Part shown: positions 18,369 through 27,976 of the stretch, piece after piece
How the letters are laid out: each line of letters opens with the position of its first letter
Position numbering within the stretch: the stretch's first letter is position 1
DNA from: Leptospira sp. WS60.C2
GTDB taxonomy: Bacteria > Spirochaetota > Leptospiria > Leptospirales > Leptospiraceae
DNA: 64,000 bases
NCBI RefSeq assembly: GCF_040833955.1
Contig: NZ_CP162133.1
Span: 1,324,001 to 1,388,000 of the forward strand
Direction of reading: 5' to 3'
Notes under the pieces: model-generated
What the model saw: the letters and a program-made list of their open reading frames with translations, nothing else
Told to the model about the DNA's origin: nothing
Database searches by the model: none
Program-made: the position numbers and the translations under genes

Positions 18369-18502
18369 AAAGTTCAGAAAAAATTTTTGATTATGTCTCT
18401 TTTAATGTTTTTTCACAACCAAAACCCTTACATACTTGCTTTTTTTCGGATTTTACCTTTCCTTGTCAGAAGACAGTGTAAACGGATTCAGGAAATCTGC
18501 GA

Positions 18503-19015
18503 ATGAATATAAAAATACTCAAGATCTCTGTGCCTATCGTTGCTGTAGCAGCGCTTGCATATTTGATTTTTTCACCTAGCCGTTATGTGGGCTATTCACC
18601 CGACCAGCCCATCCCCTTCAACCACAAGATACATGCGGGCGATAACAAAATCGACTGTAAGTATTGCCATACAGGCGTTGAAAACTCGGCCCATGCCACA
18701 GTTCCTCCAAGTTCCACTTGTATGAACTGCCATGGAGCAGGTAACGTAGCGGGCAACCAAGAACATGTTAAGTGGCTCAAAGCACAATACGATAGTAGCA
18801 CTCCAGTTTCCTGGGTGAAGGTCCATGACCAACCAGACTTCGTATACTTTAACCACTCAAGACACGTGCAACGCGGCGTTGATTGTTCCACATGTCATGG
18901 CAACATGGCAGAGATGGTAAAGGTTAGACAGTCCAAGTCCCTCAATATGGGATTTTGTGTCGATTGCCATAGAGAGAACAATGCTCCTAACGATTGTTCT
19001 ACGTGCCACAGATAA
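18503..19015 (+). CDS. actA: Alternative complex III pentahaem cytochrome ActA
   Basis: ActA is the multihaem c-type cytochrome subunit of alternative complex III, which oxidises quinol and reduces cytochrome c or an oxidase. Five CxxCH haem motifs are visible at residues 52-56, 73-77, 128-132, 152-156 and 165-169. An uncleaved N-terminal membrane anchor (about 7-23) holds the domain on the periplasmic side. The 170-residue length is on the short side for a pentahaem ActA. It is the first gene of the act operon, with AGGAAA before the ATG. Confidence 0.92.
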   Translation: MNIKILKISVPIVAVAALAYLIFSPSRYVGYSPDQPIPFNHKIHAGDNKIDCKYCHTGVENSAHATVPPSSTCMNCHGAGNVAGNQEHVKWLKAQYDSSTPVSWVKVHDQPDFVYFNHSRHVQRGVDCSTCHGNMAEMVKVRQSKSLNMGFCVDCHRENNAPNDCSTCHR

Positions 19016-19036
19016 TCGGGAGACAAGTAATAATTT

Positions 19037-22000
19037 ATGATGAAAGACGATAGTTTCCAAAAAGAAAAAAAGTCACTTTGGCAGTCTTATGAACTTCGCG
19101 GTACAGCTCGCGAACGTGAACTCCAAAAACAAGAGTTCTACAAATCACCAGATCCTTTGATTGCTAAAATCAAAAAAGGTGACTTTGATAGAAAAACATT
19201 CCTGAAGTTTATGGGTGCATCAGTTGTGATGACAACTGTAGGTTGTATCCAAAAACCTGCGGAAAAAATTGTTCCTTATGTGAACCTCACTATTAAAAAT
19301 CCAGACAACAACGAAGTAGAACAATACGACTTCGTAAAACATGGACATTCATACCACTATGCTTCGGTTTGTGGTGGTTGTTCTGTAGGTTGTGGGGTTC
19401 TTGTAAAAGCAAAAGATGGTCGTCCTTTAAAACTCGAAGGAAACCCAAGCCATCCAATTTCAGAAGGTGCTTTATGTGCTTCTGGACAAGCTTCTATTTT
19501 TGATCTTTATGATGCAGACAGAGCAAAAGAACCACAACAAATTGTGAATGGTTCTGCTAAGTCTAGCGATTGGTTTGTTCTTGATAAAGACGTAAAAGAA
19601 AAACTCGCGGCAAACAAAGGTAAGACGGTTGTGGTAACAAAACCACTCACTTCTCCTGCCACAAAAGAATTTGTTTCTGAGTTTTTACGTTCGGTTGGTG
19701 GTGGAAAACACTTAGAAGTAGCATTTGCTTCTTCTGATGATGCGATCACAATCGCTCAGGAAAAATCATACGGAAAGGCAGTTCTTCCAAACTACCACTT
19801 TGACAAAGCAAAAGTGATCCTTTCCATTGATAGTGACTTCTTAAACCAAGTGAACTATCACAATGACTTTTCTAAACGAAGAGACTTACAAAAAAATTCC
19901 AAGTCTCTCAATGCCTTTATCGCAGCAGAAACTCACCCAACCATGACTGGTTCCAATGCAGACCAGCGAGTTCCACTAAAACCAGGTGATCAAAGAAAGT
20001 TCGCTCTTGTGATTGCAAAGGCACTTTCTGATTTGGGAGTGGGTGGAGCAACCGGAGTTTCTGGAATCAATGTAGAAACGACTGCTTCTGAACTGGGAAT
20101 CTCCAAAGAAGTTGTGGTGCGTACAGCAAAAGCACTCGCTTCTGCAAAAGGTGAATCCCTTGTGGTGGCTGGTGGTTCGAACACGTTAACAGAAGATGCA
20201 GTCGATTTACAAATCGCTGTGAACATGTTAAACAGCATGCTCGGTAATGATGGAAAGACCATCGATCCTGGAAATCCTTTGAAAGAAGGAAAGTCAAACT
20301 ACGCTGAAAACTTAAAATCCCTCGCAAAAGACTTAAAAGAAAGAAAGGCCGGTGTGGTCATTCTTTTTGGTGTGAACCCAGTTTACGAGGCACCAAATGG
20401 AGATGAGTGGAAAAAACTTCTTCATGAAGCCGCACAAGTGGTACAAGTTTCTGACCGTGTGGATGAAACAGCCCTTGCATCCAACTGGCTTGCACCGGTA
20501 TCACACTTCCTTGAGTCTTGGGGTGATAACGAATCCGTAGCAGGGATTGTATCAGTACAACAACCAACCATCCGACCTCTCTTCCAATCCAAAGCATTTG
20601 AAGATATGCTCATCGGTTGGGCAGGTGGAAAGTTACTTGGATCCGAGTCTCTCTACGAATACCTCAAAGCAAAATATTCCAAAAAAACCAATTGGGAAGA
20701 CTTACTCAGAAAAGGTGTCCTTGTTTCTGGAAATCCAAAAGCAGACAAGGGTGGTCGTTCCTTCCGAGGAACCATTGCACCTCTAACTCCTTCCAAATCT
20801 GGTTTGACTGTGTCTCTCTATGAAAACACAGGAATTGGAACAGGAGAAAGAGCAAACAACTCCCAACTCCAAGAACTTCCAGATCCAGTATCAAAAGTCA
20901 CTTGGGACAATTATGTTGCCATCAGTCCACAATACTCTCGTTCGTCGGGAATCAAATTGAATGATGTTGTAACTGTGACTGTAAACGGTAAGTCGTTTGA
21001 ACTTCCAGCTCTTGTCCAACCAGGTCTTCACCCAGAAGCAGTGGGAATTGCTCTTGGCTACGGAAGAACAAATGTAGGTGAGATCGGAAACGGTGTTGGT
21101 AAAAATGCAAGTATCCTTGCAACAGAAGTAAACGGATCTTATGTTTACTCTGGTTTATCCATCACACTTTCCCCTACAGGTAAAAAATACAAACTCGCTA
21201 CCACTCAGGACCATCATATGATGAGCCCTGGTGTGATGATGGGTGTGGAATGGAAAGAGAGACCTCTTATCATCTCCGCAAAGCTACAAGACTATTCAAA
21301 AAATCCAAGTGCAGGAATTCCTGAGCCTGAGATTCCAAAAATCTTAGTCGATGGAAAACTCCAAAGAGCACAAGGAGCAAACGCTCCTTCTGACCAACCA
21401 GGAAGCCAATTTGCATACCCAGGATACAAATGGGGTATGGCAGTGGATCTCACTTCTTGCTCTGGTTGTGGTGCTTGTGTGGTTGCATGTAACATTGAAA
21501 ACAACGTGCCTATGGTAGGTCGTGATGAAGTTCGTATGGGTCGCGAGATGCATTGGCTTCGCATTGACCGTTACTACATCGGTGATCCTGAAAAACCAGA
21601 ATCACTCGAAATTGCACACCAACCACTTATGTGCCAACATTGTGATAACGCTCCTTGTGAGACAGTTTGTCCAGTGGCTGCAACCGTTCACAGTTCGGAA
21701 GGAACCAATGATATGGTTTACAACCGATGTGTGGGAACTCGTTACTGCTCAAACAACTGTCCTTACAAAGTGCGTCGTTTTAACTGGTTAGAACATTGGA
21801 ATGAACACAGCTTACTCGGAGAGTCAATGCCTACCTTTAAGGCTCGTCCTCCAAGAAATTTAGGCCTCAACCCAGATGTAACCGTTCGTTCTCGCGGGGT
21901 CATGGAAAAATGTAACTTCTGTGCGTCTCGTGTTGCTGAGAAAAAAATCGCAGCGAAAAACGAAGGACGAACTCTGAAAGATGGGGAAGTGAAAGCCGCT

Positions 22001-22165
22001 TGTGAACAAACATGTCCATCCGGTGCCATTGTGTTCGGAAACGTAAATGATCCTGAATCAAAAGTAGCGAAGCTCTTGAAAGACCCACGGTCTTACAAAC
22101 TTCTGGAATACCTAAACATCGGACCTGCTGTCAGTTATATGACCCGAGTTCGAAACGAAGTTTAA
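19037..22165 (+). CDS. actB: Alternative complex III Fe-S/molybdopterin-like subunit ActB
   Basis: ActB fuses a molybdopterin-oxidoreductase-like domain (about residues 50-720) to a ferredoxin-like domain (about 800-1042). The C-terminal part has Cys sets for three [4Fe-4S] and one [3Fe-4S]: [38 protein letters not shown], and CNFC with CEQTCP. The N-terminus has a Tat-like DRKTFLKF motif (Arg-Lys, not Arg-Arg) and a lipobox Cys70. Unusually, as I recall the family, a complete CX2CX3CX27C set (Cys112, 115, 119, 147) typical of catalytic Mo enzymes is present. The length of 1042 residues is normal for a fused ActB. The start may be ATG 19037 or 19040. Confidence 0.92.
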   Translation: MMKDDSFQKEKKSLWQSYELRGTARERELQKQEFYKSPDPLIAKIKKGDFDRKTFLKFMGASVVMTTVGCIQKPAEKIVPYVNLTIKNPDNNEVEQYDFVKHGHSYHYASVCGGCSVGCGVLVKAKDGRPLKLEGNPSHPISEGALCASGQASIFDLYDADRAKEPQQIVNGSAKSSDWFVLDKDVKEKLAANKGKTVVVTKPLTSPATKEFVSEFLRSVGGGKHLEVAFASSDDAITIAQEKSYGKAVLPNYHFDKAKVILSIDSDFLNQVNYHNDFSKRRDLQKNSKSLNAFIAAETHPTMTGSNADQRVPLKPGDQRKFALVIAKALSDLGVGGATGVSGINVETTASELGISKEVVVRTAKALASAKGESLVVAGGSNTLTEDAVDLQIAVNMLNSMLGNDGKTIDPGNPLKEGKSNYAENLKSLAKDLKERKAGVVILFGVNPVYEAPNGDEWKKLLHEAAQVVQVSDRVDETALASNWLAPVSHFLESWGDNESVAGIVSVQQPTIRPLFQSKAFEDMLIGWAGGKLLGSESLYEYLKAKYSKKTNWEDLLRKGVLVSGNPKADKGGRSFRGTIAPLTPSKSGLTVSLYENTGIGTGERANNSQLQELPDPVSKVTWDNYVAISPQYSRSSGIKLNDVVTVTVNGKSFELPALVQPGLHPEAVGIALGYGRTNVGEIGNGVGKNASILATEVNGSYVYSGLSITLSPTGKKYKLATTQDHHMMSPGVMMGVEWKERPLIISAKLQDYSKNPSAGIPEPEIPKILVDGKLQRAQGANAPSDQPGSQFAYPGYKWGMAVDLTSCSGCGACVVACNIENNVPMVGRDEVRMGREMHWLRIDRYYIGDPEKPESLEIAHQPLMCQHCDNAPCETVCPVAATVHSSEGTNDMVYNRCVGTRYCSNNCPYKVRRFNWLEHWNEHSLLGESMPTFKARPPRNLGLNPDVTVRSRGVMEKCNFCASRVAEKKIAAKNEGRTLKDGEVKAACEQTCPSGAIVFGNVNDPESKVAKLLKDPRSYKLLEYLNIGPAVSYMTRVRNEV

Positions 22166-22184
22166 CAGGGAGAACACAAAGGGA

Positions 22185-23558
22185 ATGTCATTAACACAAG
22201 CAGTTAGAGATAAATTAGATATCCCCGACCTGGTAACAGGCGGGAAATCGCTAAAAGATGTAACCGTTGATATCGCAAAACCAAACGAAGATTTCCCAAC
22301 CAAACTTTGGTGGAATACCTTCCTATTGGTTCTTACGATCACCCTGATCGACGTAGCCATTATCGGTTATTTGTTTTACGAAGGTCTTTACCTCCTAGGG
22401 ATCAACAACCCAGTGGGTTGGGGATTTTTCGTCGTCAACTTCGTATTTTGGATTGGTATTGGTCACGCAGGAACATTGATTTCTGCGGTTTTATACCTCT
22501 TTCGCCAAGGTTGGAGAACGGGAATCAACCGTGCTGCAGAAGCGATGACCATCTTTGCCGTACTGGTTGCGGCATCGAACCTCATCCTCCACGTAGGTCG
22601 TCCATGGCTCGGATTTTGGCTCTTTCCTTATCCAAATGAAAGAGGACCACTTTGGGTGAACTTCCGTTCCCCTCTGATCTGGGACACGTTTGCGGTATCC
22701 ACCTACCTTTCCATTTCGATGGTATTCTGGTATTTGGGCCTCATTCCTGACCTTGCGACCCTCAGGGACCGCGCCACAGAAACTTGGAGAAAGAACTTAT
22801 ACAACATCCTAGCCTTTGGTTGGGTTGGATCGGCGAGAGCTTGGTCACACTTGGAAATCGTTTCCATGATTCTTGCGGCTCTTTCGACTCCACTTGTTCT
22901 TTCGGTGCATACCATCGTATCCTTCGACTTCGCTGTTTCCATCCTTCCAGGTTGGCACACGACCATTTTCCCTCCATACTTCGTTGCCGGTGCGATTTTC
23001 TCCGGATTTGCGATGGTGGTAACCCTTATGGTCATTGCTCGTGAAGTGTTTAACCTAAAGAACTACATCACGATGAAACACTTGGACAACATGAACAAAA
23101 TCATGATGGTAACAGGTCTTATCGTGGGTCTTGCGTATGGAACTGAGTTTTTCATCGCTTGGTATTCTGGAAATGAATACGAAGGATTTGCATTCTGGAA
23201 TAGAGCCTTTGGACCATATGGTTGGGCGTATTTCATTATGATCTCCTGTAACGTTCTCTCACCGCAAGTGTTCTGGTTCCGCAAACTTCGTTACAACATC
23301 CCTGTGATGTTTGTTGCCTCCCTTGTGGTGAACGTGGGTATGTGGTTCGAGCGTTTTGTGATCATGATGACACTGAACCGTGACTTTTTACCATCCAGCT
23401 GGGCAATGTATACACCGACACTTTTCGACTACGCGATGTTAATCGGAACGTTCGGTATCTTCTTTACTCTCTTCCTTCTCTGGTGTCGAATCATGCCAGT
23501 GATCGCGATTGCAGAAGTAAAAACAGTGATGCCACAAAAAGAAGGAGCACACCACTAG
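22185..23558 (+). CDS. actC: Alternative complex III NrfD-like membrane subunit ActC
   Basis: ActC is a quinol-binding integral membrane subunit of the NrfD/PsrC family. The 457-residue protein has about ten membrane helices. Family segments include [47 protein letters not shown], a [18 protein letters not shown] loop, and [33 protein letters not shown]. It lies 19 bases after actB, with AGGGAG before the ATG. Confidence 0.92.
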   Translation: MSLTQAVRDKLDIPDLVTGGKSLKDVTVDIAKPNEDFPTKLWWNTFLLVLTITLIDVAIIGYLFYEGLYLLGINNPVGWGFFVVNFVFWIGIGHAGTLISAVLYLFRQGWRTGINRAAEAMTIFAVLVAASNLILHVGRPWLGFWLFPYPNERGPLWVNFRSPLIWDTFAVSTYLSISMVFWYLGLIPDLATLRDRATETWRKNLYNILAFGWVGSARAWSHLEIVSMILAALSTPLVLSVHTIVSFDFAVSILPGWHTTIFPPYFVAGAIFSGFAMVVTLMVIAREVFNLKNYITMKHLDNMNKIMMVTGLIVGLAYGTEFFIAWYSGNEYEGFAFWNRAFGPYGWAYFIMISCNVLSPQVFWFRKLRYNIPVMFVASLVVNVGMWFERFVIMMTLNRDFLPSSWAMYTPTLFDYAMLIGTFGIFFTLFLLWCRIMPVIAIAEVKTVMPQKEGAHH

Positions 23559-23559
23559 T

Positions 23560-24126
23560 ATGTATCTTCCAAAATTAGAACAGTTTCATAAATACAAAGA
23601 AATGGATGAAGGAGTTCTCGGAATTTTCGACACTCCCGAAGCCATTATGCATGCTGCTGAGAAAACAAAAGCGAAGGATTACATCGGTTTTGATTGTATC
23701 CTTCCTTATCCTGTGCACGGAATTGATGAAGCTATGGGAACTCCTAGATCAGGACTCCCTTGGGTCACTTTCTTTGCTGGGATTTTTGGATGCACCATTG
23801 GTATTTTATTCCAATACTTAACGCATGCTCATGACTGGCCTCTCAATATCTCGGGAAAATCTCTCAATGCTTGGTTTGCGTATGTGCCAATCATCTTTGA
23901 ATTAACTGTATTTTCCGCAGGGATTTATACAGTAGCTGCTTTATGTTTTTTAAGCGGTATTCCCAAAGCGACACGTCGAATTTTGCACCCAGATTTGACG
24001 TCTCATAAATTCGGTCTTTGGATTCCAAAGTCTGCAAAAGGTTACAGTGAATCAGATGTGGTATCGTTTGTAAAAAGCCTTGGTGGATCCGAAGTCATCG
24101 TTGTGAAACTGGAGAACCAAAAATGA
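23560..24126 (+). CDS. actD: Alternative complex III subunit ActD (DUF3341)
   Basis: ActD is a two-helix membrane subunit, with cytoplasmic ends in the known complexes. The 188-residue protein has the DUF3341 layout: a cytoplasmic start (GVLGIFDTPEAIMHAAEKTK), YDCILPYPVHGIDEAMG-like text as FDCILPYPVHGIDEAMG, two membrane helices, and a C-terminal ferredoxin-like strand set (SESDVVSFVKSLGGSEVIVV). It follows actC by one base and overlaps actE by 4 bases. Confidence 0.9.
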   Translation: MYLPKLEQFHKYKEMDEGVLGIFDTPEAIMHAAEKTKAKDYIGFDCILPYPVHGIDEAMGTPRSGLPWVTFFAGIFGCTIGILFQYLTHAHDWPLNISGKSLNAWFAYVPIIFELTVFSAGIYTVAALCFLSGIPKATRRILHPDLTSHKFGLWIPKSAKGYSESDVVSFVKSLGGSEVIVVKLENQK

Positions 24127-24710
24127 AACAAAACATCTTTCGAGTTTTCGCACTTGTGGCGTTAGTTTTTGTCGCAAACTGTGATTATAAAACTCCCGTT
24201 TATGAATACTTTCCGAATATGTATGACTCTCCTGCAAGAGAATCGCAAGAAGATGATTCATTCGCTTCCAACGGTTCTGCCTCTCGTATTCCACCGAAAG
24301 GTGCAATTCCAGTAGGATACTATCCGTATCCTTATGCAGCAGAGGCAACTCCAGACACTCTCCCTGGTCCTGACAAAGGTTTAAAAAATCCAATTGGAAA
24401 GGCCAGTTTAGGTGATTTAATGATTGGTGAAAAGCGTTACCAAACATACTGCACTCCTTGTCATGGTGTGCAAGGTTTAGGAAACGGATCGGTTGTAGGT
24501 CCTGCACCAAAGTTCCAACAACCACCACCTTCTGTTGTGTCTGAAAAAATTCGCAGTTGGTCCGATGGACAAATCTACCACATCATCACGATGGGTCGTG
24601 GTCTCATGGGAAGTTATGCTTACCAAATTGAACCAGAAGACAGATGGAAGCTCATTGCTTACATCCGTAAACTGCAAGAATACGAAGAGAAAAATAAAAA
24701 GGCGAACTAG
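24123..24710 (+). CDS. actE: Alternative complex III monohaem lipocytochrome ActE
   Basis: ActE is the monohaem cytochrome c subunit that passes electrons out of the complex. The 195-residue protein has a lipoprotein signal (VFVANC, lipid Cys20), a linker, and a single CTPCH haem motif at residues 110-114. A C-terminal Met (probably Met162 in GRGLMGSYAYQI) is the likely sixth ligand. It starts inside the actD stop codon (ATGA). Confidence 0.92.
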   Translation: MKQNIFRVFALVALVFVANCDYKTPVYEYFPNMYDSPARESQEDDSFASNGSASRIPPKGAIPVGYYPYPYAAEATPDTLPGPDKGLKNPIGKASLGDLMIGEKRYQTYCTPCHGVQGLGNGSVVGPAPKFQQPPPSVVSEKIRSWSDGQIYHIITMGRGLMGSYAYQIEPEDRWKLIAYIRKLQEYEEKNKKAN

Positions 24711-24718
24711 GGGAAATT

Positions 24719-25969
24719 ATGAGCTCTACAAAAGCAGCGAAACTAGACGAAACAGCACTGCAGTTCAAACTGCCAGGATCCCTTCGTAATGCCCTCATTG
24801 CCATGATCGGAGTGGGAGTGGTGAGTTTTCTCATCGCTTTTTTCGGGTTTGGTCATGAGACGTCTCGTCATATGGACGAGGCTGGTCATTTCCACCATAC
24901 GAACTTAGGATATCATATCCTTCTCATTGGTGCATACTTTGTGATAGGTCTTTCCATCACTGGGATTTTCTTTACAGCAATTCAACACCTAACAGGTTCG
25001 CATTGGTCAGTTACGGTTCGTAGGATCTTTGAAACCTACGGACTTTTTGCACCGATTGCAGGACTTCTTCTTGTGGGTGTGATCTTTGGGATGCACGATC
25101 TTTATGAGTGGGCTGATGCAACGGTTCGTGAAAACGACCACCTCATCCACCACAAAGCAGGATACCTAAATCCAACAGCATTCATCATTCGTTGTGTGCT
25201 TTTCATTGGGGTATGGTCTGTGTTTGCTTACATCTTCCATGGAAAATCAGTAAGCCAAGACAAAGACAAAGTTGTAGATACCACAAAGACTCTTGCCAAG
25301 ATTTCGGGAGGATTCATCCTCTTCTTCGCATTGTCCTGGTGCCTCATGTCTTTTGACCTCCTCATGTCCCTTTCACCACACTGGTTCTCTACCATGTTTG
25401 GTGTGTATGCCTTCGCAGGTGCGTTCCAAACTTCTCTTGCATCGTATTTGATTGTCATTGCGATTCTCAAGAAAAATGGATACCTTGGAGAAGCAGTCAA
25501 CGAAAACCACTACCATGACATTGCTAAGTTTTTACTTGGTATGACAACGTTCTGGGCATACGTAGGATTCTCTCAATTTATGCTCATTTGGTATGCAAAC
25601 ATCCCAGAGGAAACTTTCTTCTACGAGATGCGTATGACTGGCGGTTGGGGATACGCAACGTTACTTCTTCCTTTCGTGAAGTTTGTCATTCCGTTCTTAC
25701 TTTTACTCAATCGTCCTAACAAACGAAACATCGATTTCCTATGGAAATTGGCTGCTTGGATTCTCACAGTTCAGTTCTTTGAACTCTTCTGGTTGGTATT
25801 CCCTGCAAACTTTGAGAAATTTTCAATCCTTCACTTTGTTTTAGCCTTTGGCGGAACTTTGGGTGTGGTTGGTCTTTTTGGTTTCTTTGTCTTCAAAAAG
25901 TTCGAAAAACATAGTTTAGTTCCGGTTGGAGACCCTCGTTTAGATGAGTGCCTTCACCACCACCAATAG
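24719..25969 (+). CDS. actF: Alternative complex III membrane subunit ActF
   Basis: ActF is the second large membrane subunit, a structural relative of ActC. The 416-residue protein has about ten membrane helices with family segments GMHDLYEWADATVRENDHLIHHKAGYLN, WCLMSFDLLMSLSPHWFSTMFGVYAFAGAF, and FWAYVGFSQFMLIWYANIPEETFFY. The gene follows actE by 8 bases. The next gene (25980) starts 10 bases after its stop, with its Shine-Dalgarno AGGAGA right at the stop. Confidence 0.92.
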   Translation: MSSTKAAKLDETALQFKLPGSLRNALIAMIGVGVVSFLIAFFGFGHETSRHMDEAGHFHHTNLGYHILLIGAYFVIGLSITGIFFTAIQHLTGSHWSVTVRRIFETYGLFAPIAGLLLVGVIFGMHDLYEWADATVRENDHLIHHKAGYLNPTAFIIRCVLFIGVWSVFAYIFHGKSVSQDKDKVVDTTKTLAKISGGFILFFALSWCLMSFDLLMSLSPHWFSTMFGVYAFAGAFQTSLASYLIVIAILKKNGYLGEAVNENHYHDIAKFLLGMTTFWAYVGFSQFMLIWYANIPEETFFYEMRMTGGWGYATLLLPFVKFVIPFLLLLNRPNKRNIDFLWKLAAWILTVQFFELFWLVFPANFEKFSILHFVLAFGGTLGVVGLFGFFVFKKFEKHSLVPVGDPRLDECLHHHQ

Positions 25970-25979
25970 GAGAATTGTT

Positions 25980-26495
25980 TTGAAAGAGAAATTAGTAGTA
26001 CTCTTGATCGTTGGAATGAGCTTCACAGCTTGTTCCAAAAACGCAGAAGTGACTTGGCATAAAAATTGTGATGCCAAAACCAACAAAGCAAGTTTGGATT
26101 TCACAGTTCCTCTATACTCTGAGCCAGATTCTAATTCCAAGGTGGTAGAATTTGTTCCAGTGGGGACAGTTGTGAAAGTGTTTGATGCTCGCAATCACAA
26201 CGTATGGGCGCCAAAATACTTTATCAAAGTTCAAACTGCAAAAAATGAAGGTTACATGAGCCCGAAATGTTTTGTAGTAGGACAAGATCCTGAAAACAGT
26301 GTTTGGAGATACTCCAAAGGACTCGTGAAGGATTCAAAACCTTTTTATGATCCAAACGATAAAACTCACTACCCAAGAGGTACTGAGTATGGAAATTTGA
26401 AGGATCTACCGAAAGAAAAAATCCCTCTTTCTGAACTCACAAAAGGTTTGGAAGAAGAGACTTATATCAACAGAAACATGTTGAAACAAAACTAA
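25980..26495 (+). CDS. Lipoprotein with SH3-like domain, last gene of the act operon
   Basis: A 171-residue predicted lipoprotein. TTG 25980 is chosen as start because AGGAGA lies 7 bases upstream and the protein then opens MKEKLVVLLIVG with a lipobox MSFTAC. The mature part looks like a bacterial SH3 domain (VPLYSEPDSNSKVVEFVPVGTVVKVFD...YFIKVQTAKNEGYMSPKCF) followed by a charged tail. It is tightly linked to actF and followed by a terminator, so it may be an accessory or assembly lipoprotein of the complex. I do not recognise a named family. Confidence 0.75.
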   Translation: MKEKLVVLLIVGMSFTACSKNAEVTWHKNCDAKTNKASLDFTVPLYSEPDSNSKVVEFVPVGTVVKVFDARNHNVWAPKYFIKVQTAKNEGYMSPKCFVVGQDPENSVWRYSKGLVKDSKPFYDPNDKTHYPRGTEYGNLKDLPKEKIPLSELTKGLEEETYINRNMLKQN

Positions 26496-26546
26496 GTTAA
26501 AACAAAGATCTGTTTGGTGGAGATATCCCTCAAACAATTTTGCAAG

Positions 26547-26579
26547 AGAGACCCAAGGGAAACCGAGGGTCTTTTTTTT
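26547..26579 (+). terminator. Rho-independent terminator of the act operon
   Basis: AGACCC (26549-26554) pairs with GGGTCT (26567-26572), followed by an eight-T run. It lies about 50 bases after the last lipoprotein gene and shows that no terminal oxidase gene is co-transcribed from this operon. Confidence 0.85.
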
Positions 26580-26634
26580 GTCCTTTTGGAAAACCTTGGC
26601 TTTGATTTATTTTTAACGATTTGATTGGAGAATG

Positions 26635-27024
26635 TTACTTTTTCCAGACAAGTGCTTCGTGACCCACTATCGCTAGAACTACGATTTTTTCCCAAATGAA
26701 ATAGAAAGCACCAAGTGTTTCCAATTGGTGCCAATATGTAATGAGGAAAAAAGTAGAAATGGAACAATAGGTAAGATTTCCTAGAATCACTCCCAAAAGG
26801 AATGGTTTCCAATGCTTTGGTTTTTTGAAAAAACAAAGACTGGAATAAAAAAACATTATGGATGCGAGAATGCATAGTATGTATAAGGCTGATACAGGCA
26901 TTCCAAACCATTGTTTGAATGGAAGGATCACAACAAGTAACACCAGTAAGGATACGAAAGCTCCAATGGCATCGAGTAAAAAAGTGGAGTAGGGTTGGGA
27001 TTTTTTATAATTTTCTATGAACAT
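26635..27024 (-). CDS. Four-helix membrane protein, unknown
   Basis: A 129-residue protein with about four membrane helices and short loops. I do not recognise the family. Segments such as YSTFLLDAIGAFVSLLVLLVVILPF and ISTFFLITYWHQLETLGAFYFIWEKIVVLAIVGHEALVW are seen. It is convergent with the act operon and stands alone. Its ATG at 27024 lacks a strong ribosome-binding site. Coding is probable from length and composition; function is unknown. Confidence 0.6.
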   Translation of the reverse strand: MFIENYKKSQPYSTFLLDAIGAFVSLLVLLVVILPFKQWFGMPVSALYILCILASIMFFYSSLCFFKKPKHWKPFLLGVILGNLTYCSISTFFLITYWHQLETLGAFYFIWEKIVVLAIVGHEALVWKK

Positions 27025-27226
27025 AGAGAAGATCCTTTTTCCTTCCTTTCGATTCGATGGGTTACATCCAATGATTTTGCTCTACCACCAAACGAAGGAG
27101 TTCGAACCCATTCCTTTCTTACCTTTCTCTTTTGTAATCCATTAAAATTGGAACGGAAATAAATTTATAAAGAAAGGATTGGTTTCTTCTTTTGGGATTC
27201 TCTTTAACAAAATCATCTCATATCAA

Positions 27227-27257
27227 TTGACATTTCTATGTGAATTGATAAATTCAC
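27227..27257 (+). promoter_or_regulatory. Cyclase promoter with overlapping palindrome
   Basis: TTGACA (27227-27232) and TAAATT (27249-27254) are 16 bases apart. Transcription would start at or next to the ATG at 27262, which has no Shine-Dalgarno, so the mRNA may be leaderless. An inverted repeat GTGAATT (27240-27246)/AATTCAC (27251-27257) with a 4-base spacer covers the -10 and may be an operator. Confidence 0.45.
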
Positions 27258-27261
27258 CCGC

Positions 27262-27915
27262 ATGGGACAAAAACGCACCATCGCCACATCTGCCTCTGAA
27301 GAACGACTCGAAAAATTATTAGAAGAACGACTCAAAGATGGCTCCAATCATGAAATCATAGACAAACGAATTTGGGACTTGTTTGGAGAAACGTGGTGCG
27401 TGATGTTTACTGATCTCTCTGGTTTTTCTCGTGGAGTCGCAAAATTTGGTATCATTCATTTTTTACAGACAATTTATGAGTCGCAACGGATACTGATTCC
27501 CGTCTTAGACGAGTTCGATGGAATTCTTATGAAAGATGAGGGCGATAGTCTTATGGTACTGTTTCGAAATACTAATAAAGCCATCCAATGTGCGATCCAA
27601 ATGCAAAAAACCTGTAAACGATACAATGAGGGAAGGATTGCAGAGGAGCAGATTTTACTCTGTGTCGGCCTAGGATATGGTAAGATTTTAAAAATTGGGG
27701 ACACCGATGTCTTTGGTGCAGAAGTAAATGCTGCATCCAAACTGGGAGAAGATACAGCAAAAGCTTGGGAGATCCTTGTCACAAGTGCTGTGAAAGAAAA
27801 CGCAGACGACACAACGGATTTTGATTTTGAACCCATCAAAGAAATCCCACCAGGCTCCGACGGGGCATTCAAATTAGTATATACCTTAGAAGAATCAAAG
27901 TGGGTTGTCTTGTAA
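27262..27915 (+). CDS. Class III nucleotide cyclase domain protein
   Basis: This 217-residue cytoplasmic protein is little more than a class III adenylate/guanylate cyclase domain. Metal-binding aspartates are Asp51 (FTDLSGFS) and Asp95 (KDEGDSL). Lys91 and Asp149 sit where adenine-selecting residues occur, which favours ATP over GTP. In the transition-state motif, N-x-x-x-R appears as N156-AAS-K160, so the catalytic Arg is replaced by Lys. It may therefore have low activity or need a partner. No sensor domain is fused. It stands alone, possibly on a leaderless mRNA. Confidence 0.8.
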   Translation: MGQKRTIATSASEERLEKLLEERLKDGSNHEIIDKRIWDLFGETWCVMFTDLSGFSRGVAKFGIIHFLQTIYESQRILIPVLDEFDGILMKDEGDSLMVLFRNTNKAIQCAIQMQKTCKRYNEGRIAEEQILLCVGLGYGKILKIGDTDVFGAEVNAASKLGEDTAKAWEILVTSAVKENADDTTDFDFEPIKEIPPGSDGAFKLVYTLEESKWVVL

Positions 27916-27976
27916 CTTGCAGGAATTAGCTGCACCAAAAACGGAGAAATCGAATCCAAATGATGGGAACTTTCCT

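Larger units (their letters stand above)
18168..18502. other. Intergenic region before the act operon
   Basis: This 335-base gap holds the terminator of the upstream set (18197-18233) and a perfect palindrome at 18353-18368. Further on it is A+T-rich and probably contains the act promoter. I could not fix convincing -35 and -10 boxes. AGGAAA lies 8 bases before the actA ATG. I see no further gene in it. Confidence 0.6.
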
